A stretch of 43,432 bases of DNA from positions 1 to 43,432 of the forward strand of contig JAKSRY010000020.1 in the NCBI GenBank assembly GCA_024403415.1, written 5' to 3'. Within the stretch, counting starts at the first letter, position 1; each line of letters begins with the position of its first letter. Of this stretch, positions 34,084-42,864 are shown piece after piece. Made by a program: the position numbers and the translations under genes. The notes below the pieces were generated by a model. That model searched no databases and was not told the origin of the DNA. It saw only the letters and a list, made by a program, of their open reading frames with translations. The stretch comes from Lachnospiraceae bacterium. GTDB lineage: Bacteria; Bacillota; Clostridia; Lachnospirales; Lachnospiraceae.

Positions 34084-35208
34084 ATGAAAGCAGTAATTAA
34101 GTTTCTTAAGAAGGAAACAGTTTTTTCCATAGCGATAATTATGGCAGTGGTGTCAGCTTTTTTTGTACCGCCGTCAGCAAAATATATTGACTATCTTGAT
34201 TTTAAGGTATTAACACTTTTGTTTAATCTTATGCTCATAGTAGCAGGTATCAAGGAGCAGTGGATATTCAGAAGAATAGCCGAAAAGCTTACATTGAATG
34301 CAAAATCGTCAAAGCCTTTGGAACTGATTCTTGTACTTTTACCTTTCTTTTCAAGTATGGTAATTACAAACGATGTAGCACTTATTACTTTTGTACCTTT
34401 TGCACTTGCACTCCTTAATGGTGTAGGTCTTCAAAAAAGAATAATAAGAACTCTGGTACTGCAGACGATTGCTGCAAATCTCGGAAGTATGCTTACTCCG
34501 ATAGGAAATCCACAGAACCTGTATCTTTATACTAAATCAGGAATGTCGATGGGTGACTTCTTCCTTTTGATGCTGCCGCTTTCACTGGTTGCACTTGCAG
34601 CACTTATCATTGTTGTGCTTGTGGGTAAAAAGGAAGAAATCAAACTTTCGTTTGATAAACCAAATTATGAAATTGATAAGAAAAAGCTTATAATTCTGGC
34701 AGTACTTTTTGTTATCTGCCTTGGTACGGTGTTCAGACTTTCCTTTGATCCCTGGTATATTTCGTTTGGAATAGTGCTTGTGGTCGGACTTGTTTTCTTT
34801 AGAAATCTTTTCAAGGAAGTAGATTATTTCTTACTTGGCACATTTATTGGATTCTTTATATTTATCGGTAATATGCAGCAGATTCCGGCAGTTACCAAAG
34901 TAATTGAAAGTCTTCTTTCAGGACAGGAAATGGTAGTATCCTTTGGAATGAGTCAGGTAATAAGCAATGTTCCCGCGGCTATGCTGCTTTCGGGATTCAC
35001 TGATAATACCAAAGCTCTTCTGATGGGGGTAAATATAGGTGGTCTCGGAACACTTATCGCATCGCTTGCTAGTCTTATATCTTATAAGTTTTATGCAGTC
35101 ACCGAAGACTCAAAGAAGGGTAAATATTTACTTATATTTACAGCGTGGAATGTTTTGTTCATTGTGATTATGTTCGTGGCTTACTGGCTGCTTAAAGGCG
35201 TTTTCTAA
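34084..35208 (+). CDS. ion-transporter superfamily permease (CitMHS/ArsB/NhaD-like)
   Basis: 374 aa with about 10 membrane segments. SMVITNDVALITFVPFALAL and ANLGSMLTPIGNPQNLYLY (about 137-155) match the citrate-transporter/ArsB/NhaD domain, and NVPAAMLLSGF the second half of the inverted repeat. It is short relative to the family (usually over 400 aa). Substrate could be a carboxylate, arsenite or sodium and cannot be set here. Confidence 0.75.
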   Translation: MKAVIKFLKKETVFSIAIIMAVVSAFFVPPSAKYIDYLDFKVLTLLFNLMLIVAGIKEQWIFRRIAEKLTLNAKSSKPLELILVLLPFFSSMVITNDVALITFVPFALALLNGVGLQKRIIRTLVLQTIAANLGSMLTPIGNPQNLYLYTKSGMSMGDFFLLMLPLSLVALAALIIVVLVGKKEEIKLSFDKPNYEIDKKKLIILAVLFVICLGTVFRLSFDPWYISFGIVLVVGLVFFRNLFKEVDYFLLGTFIGFFIFIGNMQQIPAVTKVIESLLSGQEMVVSFGMSQVISNVPAAMLLSGFTDNTKALLMGVNIGGLGTLIASLASLISYKFYAVTEDSKKGKYLLIFTAWNVLFIVIMFVAYWLLKGVF

Positions 35209-35226
35209 GGTAGTCATTTAGAAAAC
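35200..35226 (+). terminator. weak hairpin overlapping the permease stop codon
   Basis: GTTTTCTAA pairs with TTAGAAAAC (9 bp) but only three T residues follow; a smaller GCCTA/TAGGC hairpin lies next to it at 35240-35254. Termination would be partial at best. Confidence 0.35.
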
Positions 35227-35285
35227 TTTGTGCAGGAGTGCCTACTTATAGGCATGGTTGGGTTGTTATGAGATAGAGGTTTCTC

Positions 35286-35567
35286 ATGTGGAAGATTATT
35301 GATATTGCTGAGGCTGATTACGGCTGCGAAGAAAGAATGCCCGGCGAACCGCTTATGGTGCTTGTGTGTCTTGAAGCAGAAGATGGCAGACAGTGCCAGT
35401 TTGAAGTGGCAGAAAACTGGATTATAAGTCAGGATCTTGATGTTGGCGATGAATGGCCTGAAGATATTGACAGCGACGAAGATGGTGAGGCTGTGGTTAA
35501 ACAGGCTGAGTTTATGGAAAACTATTTTGATGCTGTAGAGGAACTGGAAGAAAGTGAATCTACATGA
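35286..35567 (+). CDS. small acidic protein of unknown function
   Basis: 93 aa, very acidic (DSDEDGE, EELEESES). An N-terminal beta-rich part has MVLVCLEAEDGRQCQFEV. No known domain. ATAGAGG precedes ATG 35286. It ends in TGATG, where the next ATG overlaps the stop codon, and its last bases are repeated 65 bp downstream. Confidence 0.6.
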   Translation: MWKIIDIAEADYGCEERMPGEPLMVLVCLEAEDGRQCQFEVAENWIISQDLDVGDEWPEDIDSDEDGEAVVKQAEFMENYFDAVEELEESEST

Positions 35568-35656
35568 TGGATATGTCAGAAAAAAGTGGCGCCACACGAA
35601 GGATAGAACTTGAAGAAAGTGAAGCCTATGAAAAACAGATCAGAAGAGAGTATTGA
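35567..35656 (+). CDS. candidate 29-codon mini-ORF coupled to the acidic protein gene
   Basis: Begins at an ATG that overlaps the preceding stop codon (TGATG) and reads through ELEESEAYEK, then stops inside the next gene in another frame. It may be a real coupled peptide or only an uninterrupted frame. It shares ELEESE with the end of the upstream protein because of a 26-27-bp direct repeat (35541-35567 and 35606-35631). Confidence 0.25.
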   Translation: MDMSEKSGATRRIELEESEAYEKQIRREY

Positions 35657-35909
35657 ATTATATAAGGTACTTGTTCAAAGAGGATATTCTAAAGAGTTCA
35701 GCGAACTCATCTCTTATGAACTGAATACTACCTGGACAGCAAAAAGGATGCTTGGATACCTCAGATATCTTCCTAAACTCAGGGAGGAAGATATCGTTGA
35801 TGAGATGCTTGGAATCCTGAGCGACAGGGACAGGATAAGAGCCAAGAAAGAGCTTGAATATAACCAGTCTGTTATAAATGAAATATATAATAATGGATTT
35901 GATAATTAA
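35628..35909 (+). CDS. small helical protein of unknown function
   Basis: 93 aa from ATG 35628, which lies 7 nt after GAAAGTGA and inside the direct repeat; a TTG at 35610 is in frame. Predicted all-helical, with LNTTWTAKRMLGYLRYLP near the centre, a pattern I associate with uncharacterised Lachnospiraceae proteins. Followed by a terminator. It may share an operon with the acidic protein. Confidence 0.55.
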   Translation: MKNRSEESIELYKVLVQRGYSKEFSELISYELNTTWTAKRMLGYLRYLPKLREEDIVDEMLGILSDRDRIRAKKELEYNQSVINEIYNNGFDN

Positions 35910-35927
35910 TATATCTATGCATAGTAG

Positions 35928-35966
35928 AAGGATGTTGTTTAACCCTCGGGTAACAACATCCTTTTA
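35928..35966 (+). terminator. terminator after the helical protein gene
   Basis: AAGGATGTTG pairs with CAACATCCTT with an inner ACCC/GGGT stem, followed by TTTTAT. Confidence 0.85.
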
Positions 35967-35988
35967 TCATTGATTATGGAGGTTGTAT

Positions 35989-36045
35989 ATGATTTGCAAA
36001 AAAATGAAGAAATATGGCGTCTTTTTGCAACCCGAGAAAGCCTAA
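35989..36045 (+). CDS. candidate 18-codon leader peptide upstream of rnhA
   Basis: A good GGAGG at 35978-35982 lies 6 nt before ATG 35989, and the frame reads 18 codons (MICKKMKKYGVFLQPEKA). It sits just after a terminator, and the rnhA promoter follows. The peptide has no recognisable role; a chance match is possible. Confidence 0.3.
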   Translation: MICKKMKKYGVFLQPEKA

Positions 36046-36049
36046 AATA

Positions 36050-36078
36050 TTGCCTGAATGCGCCTAAAATGTTAAAAT
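36050..36078 (+). promoter_or_regulatory. rnhA promoter, giving a near-leaderless message
   Basis: TTGCCT (36050-36055), a 17-bp spacer and TAAAAT (36073-36078) with an upstream TG (extended -10). The expected start near 36085 is about 4 nt from ATG 36089, so the mRNA would be almost leaderless. Confidence 0.5.
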
Positions 36079-36088
36079 ATAGGGTACT

Positions 36089-36547
36089 ATGGAAATAATA
36101 ATTAAGTCTTTTAAACAAACTGAAACAGATGATTCTCTGCACATATATGTTGACGGAAGCTACTCCAAAGAAACCGAGGAATATTCTTATGGAATGGTTG
36201 TAGTTAAAGCAGATGGTGAGATTGAGGAATATTCCGAAAAATTCAATGATCCGGAGATGCTTCCGATGTGGAATGTTGCGGGTGAAATTATGGGCGCCTG
36301 TGCAGCAATGCAGTATGCGCTCGACTATGAAATTCCGGCAATAACAATCTTTCATGATTATGAAGGAATTGCAAAGTGGCCGCTTGGAGAATGGAAAGCC
36401 AAGAAAGACGGAACACGGGCATATGTGAATTTTTATCAGAATGCTGTTAAAAGTGTAAATATTAAATTCAAAAAAGTCACCGGACACAGCGGTGATAAAT
36501 ATAATGACAGGGCCGATAAGCTTGCAAGAGCAGCACTTAACCTGTAG
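36089..36547 (+). CDS. rnhA: ribonuclease HI-like protein
   Basis: 152 aa, RNase H fold. The four catalytic acids are placed as expected: Asp22 in YVDGSY, Glu66 in AGEIMG, Asp90 in FHDYEG and Asp140 in YNDRADKLA; His133 in TGHSGDKYND is in the flexible catalytic loop. It should cleave RNA in RNA-DNA hybrids. There is no N-terminal hybrid-binding domain. AGGG four bases before the ATG is a poor ribosome site, in line with a leaderless transcript. Confidence 0.85.
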   Translation: MEIIIKSFKQTETDDSLHIYVDGSYSKETEEYSYGMVVVKADGEIEEYSEKFNDPEMLPMWNVAGEIMGACAAMQYALDYEIPAITIFHDYEGIAKWPLGEWKAKKDGTRAYVNFYQNAVKSVNIKFKKVTGHSGDKYNDRADKLARAALNL

Positions 36548-36596
36548 AAGGCGATGAAGTCCCTGCATATTTTAATTACGTGGAGTATATAAATAT

Positions 36597-37577
36597 ATGA
36601 TTTATTTTTTACTGAAGGAATATCCTAATGTAATGATGGCCTGCGGATTTGGTGCAGTAGCAGCATATTTTTTAACTATATTTGGACTTAAAATAGGAAA
36701 AGACAAGCTTCCTGCAGATGAAGGAAGAGAGTTTGCAGTTGATGGTAAGCTGTCGAAGGGTAAGCCAAGAGGTGCCGGAATAGATTTCATTATGTCCTTT
36801 ATTATTTCGACATTACTGTTCTGTCCAATCACTTTAGAAATCGGAGCCTACCTCACATTAGTATTTATCGAGATGATGACAGGCTTCCTGGATGATGCCT
36901 CTGACAAACCATGGGGCAGATGGAAGAAGGGTATACTTGATCTTGTTGTAGCAGGGCTTGTTGCATTTGTATATCTTTTTTACAATGGTAATTCTTTCGC
37001 AATCGGTTTCACCGATAAGGTAGTATCAATTCCATACTGGCTATTTGCACTACTTATTGTCGGTATGGTGTGGCTGTCCATCAATGTAACGAATTGCGCA
37101 GATGGAATAGATGGTTTATCGGGTACGCTTACATTAATTACTCTTTTGAGTTTTCTTATGGCTGATGGAGCCAATGAACACATGGACCTTGGCGTATTCA
37201 GATACGTTATAGTATTTTTCATGGCATCGGTACTTGGATATCTTTGGTTTAATGCGGCACCGAGCATACTTATGATGGGAGATGCCGGAAGCCGTTCAAT
37301 GGGAATATTCATTGCGATTATTTCACTTAAGAGCAATATGCCGCTTTTATTCATCCCATTTGCCGGAGTACTTATTGTGGACGGCGGTATCGGACTGCTT
37401 AAGGTCTCGCTGATTAAAGTATTTAAGATTAATCCGCTTAAAAATATAAGAACACCTCTTCATGACCATGTACGAAAACAGATTAAGGTTACCTGGTCAA
37501 ACTCACAGTGTGTAATGAGATTTGCAATTATTCAGAGTATTACATCAATTATTGTTACATATCTTCTTCTTAAGTAG
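36597..37577 (+). CDS. MraY/WecA-family polyprenyl-phosphate glycosyl-1-phosphate transferase
   Basis: 326 aa with about 10 membrane segments. FLDDASD (first Asp motif), NCADGIDGLSG and MGDAGSRSMG are family motifs that bind Mg2+ and substrate, and PLHDHVRK lies where MraY has its HHH loop. The N-terminal GKPRGAGI replaces the GTPTMGGI-like motif of MraY. It transfers a sugar-phosphate to a lipid carrier, but MraY-type (MurNAc-pentapeptide) or WecA/TagO-type (GlcNAc or other) activity cannot be decided. GTGGAG precedes the ATG, 50 bp after rnhA, so cotranscription is likely. Confidence 0.8.
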   Translation: MIYFLLKEYPNVMMACGFGAVAAYFLTIFGLKIGKDKLPADEGREFAVDGKLSKGKPRGAGIDFIMSFIISTLLFCPITLEIGAYLTLVFIEMMTGFLDDASDKPWGRWKKGILDLVVAGLVAFVYLFYNGNSFAIGFTDKVVSIPYWLFALLIVGMVWLSINVTNCADGIDGLSGTLTLITLLSFLMADGANEHMDLGVFRYVIVFFMASVLGYLWFNAAPSILMMGDAGSRSMGIFIAIISLKSNMPLLFIPFAGVLIVDGGIGLLKVSLIKVFKINPLKNIRTPLHDHVRKQIKVTWSNSQCVMRFAIIQSITSIIVTYLLLK

Positions 37578-37641
37578 CTGAGTGTGAACCGGTGTAAATA
37601 TAGGGGTTATGGGTATTCATTTTTGAAAGAGAAGGTTAAGG

Positions 37642-38133
37642 ATGAAAAAAAGAAGAGATAAAGTAAATTATTATCTTGATCTTGCAGAGACTGTTGCTCA
37701 AAGAGGCACATGTCTCAGAAGAAATTACGGAGCAGTTATTGTTAATAATGATGAAGTTGTTTCAACAGGATATGTTGGTGCGCCCAGAGGAAGAAAGAAC
37801 TGTTCAGATATCGGAAAATGTATTCGTAATGAACTGAATATTCCAAGAGGCGAAAGATATGAGTTATGCAGAAGCGTTCATGCAGAAGCCAATGCGATTA
37901 TTTCCGCAGCAAGAAATCAGATGATTGGAGCAGATTTATATCTTTGTGGCGTGGACGTTGAAACAGGAGATTATATTCCTAATTCAAACAGCTGCTCTAT
38001 GTGTAAAAGACAGATAATCAATGCAGGAATCAAGCGTGTCTTCGTAAGAGACAGTGCTGATGAATACAGATGTGTAGAAGTCCGGGAATGGATTGACAAT
38101 GATGAATCAATTACCGGAGTGATGGGATATTAA
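37642..38133 (+). CDS. dCMP deaminase (ComEB-like)
   Basis: 163 aa. HAEANAII and CSMCKRQIINAGIKRV supply His and two Cys zinc ligands and the catalytic Glu of the cytidine/deoxycytidylate deaminase family; KNCSDIGKC and YVGAPRG match the dCMP deaminase subfamily. The product dUMP feeds ThyA in this window. AAGG lies just before ATG 37642. Its relation to the neighbouring genes is unclear. Confidence 0.88.
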   Translation: MKKRRDKVNYYLDLAETVAQRGTCLRRNYGAVIVNNDEVVSTGYVGAPRGRKNCSDIGKCIRNELNIPRGERYELCRSVHAEANAIISAARNQMIGADLYLCGVDVETGDYIPNSNSCSMCKRQIINAGIKRVFVRDSADEYRCVEVREWIDNDESITGVMGY

Positions 38134-38175
38134 TCCGGTGGAGACAATTGTACAACAATAAACTATGGGGGCTAT

Positions 38176-40953
38176 ATGAAATATACACTTGATTATGAAA
38201 AATATTCTGCAAAAGCAAGACAGATGATAGCAGATGGTCAGGTTTTGCTTAAGAATGATAAAGATACACTTCCTCTTAAAGAGGGAACGACTGTTTCCTT
38301 ATTCGGCAGAATGGTAAGACATTACTATAAGTCAGGCACGGGCTCAGGCGGAATGGTTAATGTTAACAGAGTAGTGTCTATATTTGACGCACTTAAGGAA
38401 GCAGAAGAGGCCGGTGAAATCAAAATAAATGACGAGCTGGTTAAAATATATGAAAAACTCGATGAAGAATATCCTTATGAATCAGGAATCGGCTGGGGAC
38501 AGGAGCCTTTTTCACAGAAGGAGCTTCCAATTGACGAAGCAGTTGTTAAGGACGCTGCTTCAAAATCTGACGTAGCAGTCATTGTTATCGGAAGGCTTGC
38601 AGGTGAAGATCGTGATAATGAAGCAGCTGAAGGTTCTTATTATCTTCAGAAGGCAGAGCTTGAGCTTATCAAAAAGGTTACAGCTAATTTTGATAAGACA
38701 GTTGTTGTATTGAACAGCGGAAATATTATTGATATGAGCTTTGTCTCAGAATATAATCCCGAGGCTGTTCTGTATGCATGGCAGGGAGGTATGCTTGGAG
38801 GATACGGAACTGCAGACGTGCTGCTTGGTAAGGTTAATCCTTCGGGAAAACTTACAGATACTATTGCAAAAAGAATAGAGGATTATCCTTCAACAGCTAA
38901 TTTTGGTGATCCGAACAAAGCAGTATATGCCGAAGATATTTTCGTCGGTTACAGATATTTTGAAACCTTCGATAAGGAAAGCGTTGTATATCCTTTTGGT
39001 TTTGGCTTAAGCTATACATCATTTGAAGTAAAGACAGAATCAGTTATTAAAGATAACGATGTCATTAAGGTTGCAACAACTGTCAAGAATACAGGAAATG
39101 TTGCAGGAAGAGAGGTTGTTCAGGTATATACCGAAGCACCTCAGGGAGTTCTTGGTAAGCCGGCAAGAGTGCTTAGCGGATTCAGGAAGACTCCGGAACT
39201 TAAGCCGGGTGACAGCTGCAAGGTAACTATTGATATTCCGGTTAAAAATATAGCTTCTTTTGATGAAGAAAACAGCGTTGGACTTGGTACCGGTTTCGTT
39301 ATCGAAAAGGGAGATTACAACTTCTATGTTGGAACTGATGTAAGAGGTGCAGTTCTTAGCGGAACTGTAGTATTTGAAGATAACATATTGGTTGAGGCAC
39401 TTAAAAACGCGTTGGGACCTGTTGAAGCTTTCGAGAAGATGGTTGCAGTAAAGAATGCCGGAAGTGACAACGGTGTCAGAAAAGAGTTTAAGAGTGCTAC
39501 ATTAAGAAAAGATACAATGGCTGCAAGAAGACTTGCAGAACTCCCGGAGAATATTGAAATCACGGGAGATAAAGGCTACAAACTTAAGGATGTGGCCAGC
39601 GGAAAGGTTGCAATGAAGGATTTCATCGCACAGCTTTCAAAAGAAGAACTCTGCATCATCATAAGAGGTGAGGGTATGAGTTCACCAAAGGTTACTCCGG
39701 GTACGGCAGCAGCTTTTGGAGGAATTTCCAAGGCTCTTCATGACAAGGGAATACCTGTAGGATGTATGGATGATGGTCCATCAGGAATGAGACTTGACAG
39801 CGGTATTAAGGCCTTTGCTCTTCCGAACGGAACCTGCCTTGCCTGCAGCTTTGATCCTGAAGGAAATGAAGAACTGTTTACATTCCTTGGAATTGAAATG
39901 ATTAAGAATAAGGTAGATCTTTTACTTGGACCAGGAATGAACATTCACAGGAATCCGTTAAATGGTCGAAACTTTGAATATTTTTCTGAAGATCCATTAC
40001 TGACAGGTATTATGGGAGCAGCTCAGATTAAGGGATTACAGGCTAATGGAGCAACCGGAGTTATTAAGCACTTTGCATGTAATAACCAGGAGACAGGCCG
40101 TCAGCAGGTGGATCCGGTAGTTTCGGAAAGAGCACTCAGAGAAATATATCTTAGAGGTTTTGAGATTGCAGTTAAAGCCGGTGCCGATGCTGTAATGACA
40201 ACCTACTGCAGAATCAACAAGTGCTGGACATCAGGAAACTATGACTTAAATACAACCGTTCTTCGTAATCAGTGGGGATTCAAGGGAATTGTGATGACAG
40301 ACTGGTGGGCATTCATTTCCGATGAATCAGGAGTTAACACAAAGACGGATTTTGCATCAATGGTTAAGGCACAGAATGACTTATATTGTTGTGTTCCTGA
40401 TGCAGACGAAATAATCGGTGACAATATTGCTGAGGAACTTGATAAGGGAAATGTTACTGTAGGAGAACTTCAAAGAACTGCTGCAAATGTATGTGAATTC
40501 CTTATTAAGCGTCCATGCTTCTTAAATGAATTTGACGATAAATGCGAGGTTGAAGTTGTCGGTGCCGATGAGGGATTTGACGAGATTCCTAAAGATATTG
40601 AATATATTGAAATCGGAAAGGAAAAGAAGATCGATTTAAGTCACCTTGAAAAGTCTCAGGGATATTCATATGTTACGGGAATCAAGGTTGATGAATTCGG
40701 TTTTTACGAATATAAGGTAAGAGGTAAAGGACTGCCGGGCAGCGACCTTGCTCAGCTTCCTTTAACTATTTCATATAATGCTACTCCAACATGCTCATTC
40801 AATTTCAGAGCTGATGGTGAGTGGAAAGAATTCAAGGGATATGGCTATTGCTATAGTAAATCAGGTATAGTTAAGTTATTCTTCAGTATTGGTGGTATTG
40901 AAATGGATAGTCTGACAATTACTTATGTCGGAAATTCTATTCCTGAAAATTAA
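38176..40953 (+). CDS. family 3 beta-glucosidase with reversed domain order
   Basis: 925 aa. The usual C-terminal GH3 alpha/beta sandwich comes first (residues 20-250 or so, DVAVIVIGRLAGEDRDNE, GGYGTADVLLGKVNPSGKL), then the fibronectin-III-like domain (about 290-400), then the TIM barrel (about 500-800, LGPGMNIHRNPLNGRNFEYF, GVIKHFACNNQE), with the nucleophile Asp709 in VMTDWWAF. This swapped order is known from Butyrivibrio fibrisolvens BglA and Ruminococcus albus enzymes. No signal peptide, so it hydrolyses imported beta-glucosides. A C-terminal extension of about 110 residues looks like a small beta-sandwich. Confidence 0.92.
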   Translation: MKYTLDYEKYSAKARQMIADGQVLLKNDKDTLPLKEGTTVSLFGRMVRHYYKSGTGSGGMVNVNRVVSIFDALKEAEEAGEIKINDELVKIYEKLDEEYPYESGIGWGQEPFSQKELPIDEAVVKDAASKSDVAVIVIGRLAGEDRDNEAAEGSYYLQKAELELIKKVTANFDKTVVVLNSGNIIDMSFVSEYNPEAVLYAWQGGMLGGYGTADVLLGKVNPSGKLTDTIAKRIEDYPSTANFGDPNKAVYAEDIFVGYRYFETFDKESVVYPFGFGLSYTSFEVKTESVIKDNDVIKVATTVKNTGNVAGREVVQVYTEAPQGVLGKPARVLSGFRKTPELKPGDSCKVTIDIPVKNIASFDEENSVGLGTGFVIEKGDYNFYVGTDVRGAVLSGTVVFEDNILVEALKNALGPVEAFEKMVAVKNAGSDNGVRKEFKSATLRKDTMAARRLAELPENIEITGDKGYKLKDVASGKVAMKDFIAQLSKEELCIIIRGEGMSSPKVTPGTAAAFGGISKALHDKGIPVGCMDDGPSGMRLDSGIKAFALPNGTCLACSFDPEGNEELFTFLGIEMIKNKVDLLLGPGMNIHRNPLNGRNFEYFSEDPLLTGIMGAAQIKGLQANGATGVIKHFACNNQETGRQQVDPVVSERALREIYLRGFEIAVKAGADAVMTTYCRINKCWTSGNYDLNTTVLRNQWGFKGIVMTDWWAFISDESGVNTKTDFASMVKAQNDLYCCVPDADEIIGDNIAEELDKGNVTVGELQRTAANVCEFLIKRPCFLNEFDDKCEVEVVGADEGFDEIPKDIEYIEIGKEKKIDLSHLEKSQGYSYVTGIKVDEFGFYEYKVRGKGLPGSDLAQLPLTISYNATPTCSFNFRADGEWKEFKGYGYCYSKSGIVKLFFSIGGIEMDSLTITYVGNSIPEN

Positions 40954-41023
40954 GTAAAAGGTATTTTTTCATATACATTTAATTAAAGGGTTACTACATG
41001 TTTATTCCATATAAGGGGGTTTT

Positions 41024-42826
41024 ATGGAATTATTAAGAAATCATATATATAAGCCAAAGAGACTTTTATATTATATTGTTCCGAATGAAGAGCAGATGAA
41101 GGATTTTTATAATGGTAAATTACCCGAATGCCTGGTTAAATATGATGGTAAGTTTGGTACCTATGACTGCCCGGGACTGATTAGAGTTACTGATGAGAAC
41201 GGAACAAGAGAACTGCTTGGAATCGAATTTCGTGCAGATGATTCTTCAATTGAATATCCGGATGATCTTGAATGTATTGAGCTTGGCGGCAGCTTTATGA
41301 TTACGGGCCTGTTTACCAAGGATACTCAGATTGATGCTGAATTAATTCAGCAGGGAATCGATTCAATTATTAATGATGATAAGGAGAATCCTTTCCGTAA
41401 AGAAATTAAGCCTAAGGTAGATTCACCACTGGTACAAATATATACGTATGAGAATAAAAACAGAATTCTTGTGCAGGCTGTAGACATTCCAAAGGACAAA
41501 TTCTTTAAGACTGTAGAACCGGTAACGGATTCTGAAAAGAACTTATATAATGCAGCATTCCATGATCCAATCACTGGTCATTTTAACTGGAATTATTTAA
41601 AGCCTATTATTTCAGGATATGCATATATGGATGTGCAGGACTTTGCATTTGTTCATTTTGATGTTAAAGACTTTAATACCATAAATCTTGTTTATGGTCA
41701 TGATATAGCAAACCAGGTGCTTACGAGAATTACTAAGCACATGTCTGATAAGGACTGGATATATTTTAGTGCTCGTTGCGATAATGATAATTTTGCAATG
41801 ATGATTAAAGATATGTCGATTGAAGAAACAAAGAAAACGCTTGAAGACTTCTTTGCAGAACTTTCGATATTCCCCGAAGACAGGCACTACAATATCTACT
41901 ACAGAGTAGGTGTTGTTCCGATGAGAAACTGTCTTCTTTCCGGAGACAGAGTATCTGATGCAGGAAAGCTTGCACAGAGACTTGGTACAAAGATAAACGA
42001 AACTGAAATAATCTTCTATACCGACAAGATGCATAATGACCTTGACTGGGCAAAGAAGGTTAAGGCATATCTTGAAGTTGCAATTGAAAATGATGAGTTC
42101 CTTGTATATTTGCAGCCTAAATATGATAGCTCCTGTGAAAGAATACGTGGAGCAGAGGCTCTGATCAGATGGAAATATCAGGGCAAGGAGCTTATGCCTC
42201 CATTCAGATTCATCCCTATTTTTGAGAAGGATGGTTCAATAAGTAAGATAGATGATATCGTTCTCAGTAAAGTATGCAGTTACCTGAAGAAGTGGAAGGA
42301 AGAAGGTCTTCCGTTATACCCTATTTCAGTTAATCTTTCAAGAAAGAGAATGGGAGACGAAAATCTCGTTAATCATCTGACAAAGATAGTTGATTCATAC
42401 GGAGTTGATCATTCACTTATAGATTTTGAGCTGACTGAAAGCGCTGCTTATGAAAATCAGGATTATATGGTAAGCGTTATGTTGGAACTCAAGGAGCGCG
42501 ACTTTAAGGTATCAATGGACGACTTTGGTACAGGTTATTCGTCACTTTCACTGCTCACCGTTATGCCGATAGATACGCTAAAGATAGATAAGTCATTTGT
42601 AGATGGAATCGGAACACCTAAGGAAACCTATAAGGACAGAGCCGTAATTAAGCATATTATTTCGATGGCTACAGCACTCAATCTTACCTGTCTTGCTGAA
42701 GGTGCTGAGGAAAAACAGCAGGTAGAAAAGTTAAGAGACTTTGGCTGTGAACTGATTCAGGGATATTATTTCAGTAAGCCATTGCCTGTAGAAGAGTACG
42801 AAGAGAAACTGAAGTCCAGCAAATAA
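41024..42826 (+). CDS. c-di-GMP phosphodiesterase with degenerate GGDEF and intact EAL domain
   Basis: 600 aa, without membrane segments. Residues 1-170 form a region I do not recognise. The GGDEF-like domain (about 180-340) has DNDNF at the site of GGDEF, so cyclase activity is lost and it may act as a regulatory GTP-binding domain. The EAL domain (about 350-590) has EAL at 378-380, VNLS, ELTES, DDFGTGYSS, AEGAE and QGYYFSKP, all needed for catalysis, so it should degrade c-di-GMP. Gene stands alone with AAGGGGG before ATG 41024. Confidence 0.9.
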   Translation: MELLRNHIYKPKRLLYYIVPNEEQMKDFYNGKLPECLVKYDGKFGTYDCPGLIRVTDENGTRELLGIEFRADDSSIEYPDDLECIELGGSFMITGLFTKDTQIDAELIQQGIDSIINDDKENPFRKEIKPKVDSPLVQIYTYENKNRILVQAVDIPKDKFFKTVEPVTDSEKNLYNAAFHDPITGHFNWNYLKPIISGYAYMDVQDFAFVHFDVKDFNTINLVYGHDIANQVLTRITKHMSDKDWIYFSARCDNDNFAMMIKDMSIEETKKTLEDFFAELSIFPEDRHYNIYYRVGVVPMRNCLLSGDRVSDAGKLAQRLGTKINETEIIFYTDKMHNDLDWAKKVKAYLEVAIENDEFLVYLQPKYDSSCERIRGAEALIRWKYQGKELMPPFRFIPIFEKDGSISKIDDIVLSKVCSYLKKWKEEGLPLYPISVNLSRKRMGDENLVNHLTKIVDSYGVDHSLIDFELTESAAYENQDYMVSVMLELKERDFKVSMDDFGTGYSSLSLLTVMPIDTLKIDKSFVDGIGTPKETYKDRAVIKHIISMATALNLTCLAEGAEEKQQVEKLRDFGCELIQGYYFSKPLPVEEYEEKLKSSK

Positions 42827-42864
42827 GGCAGGCTTCCTGACCATGCCGGTTGGAGGATAAATAT

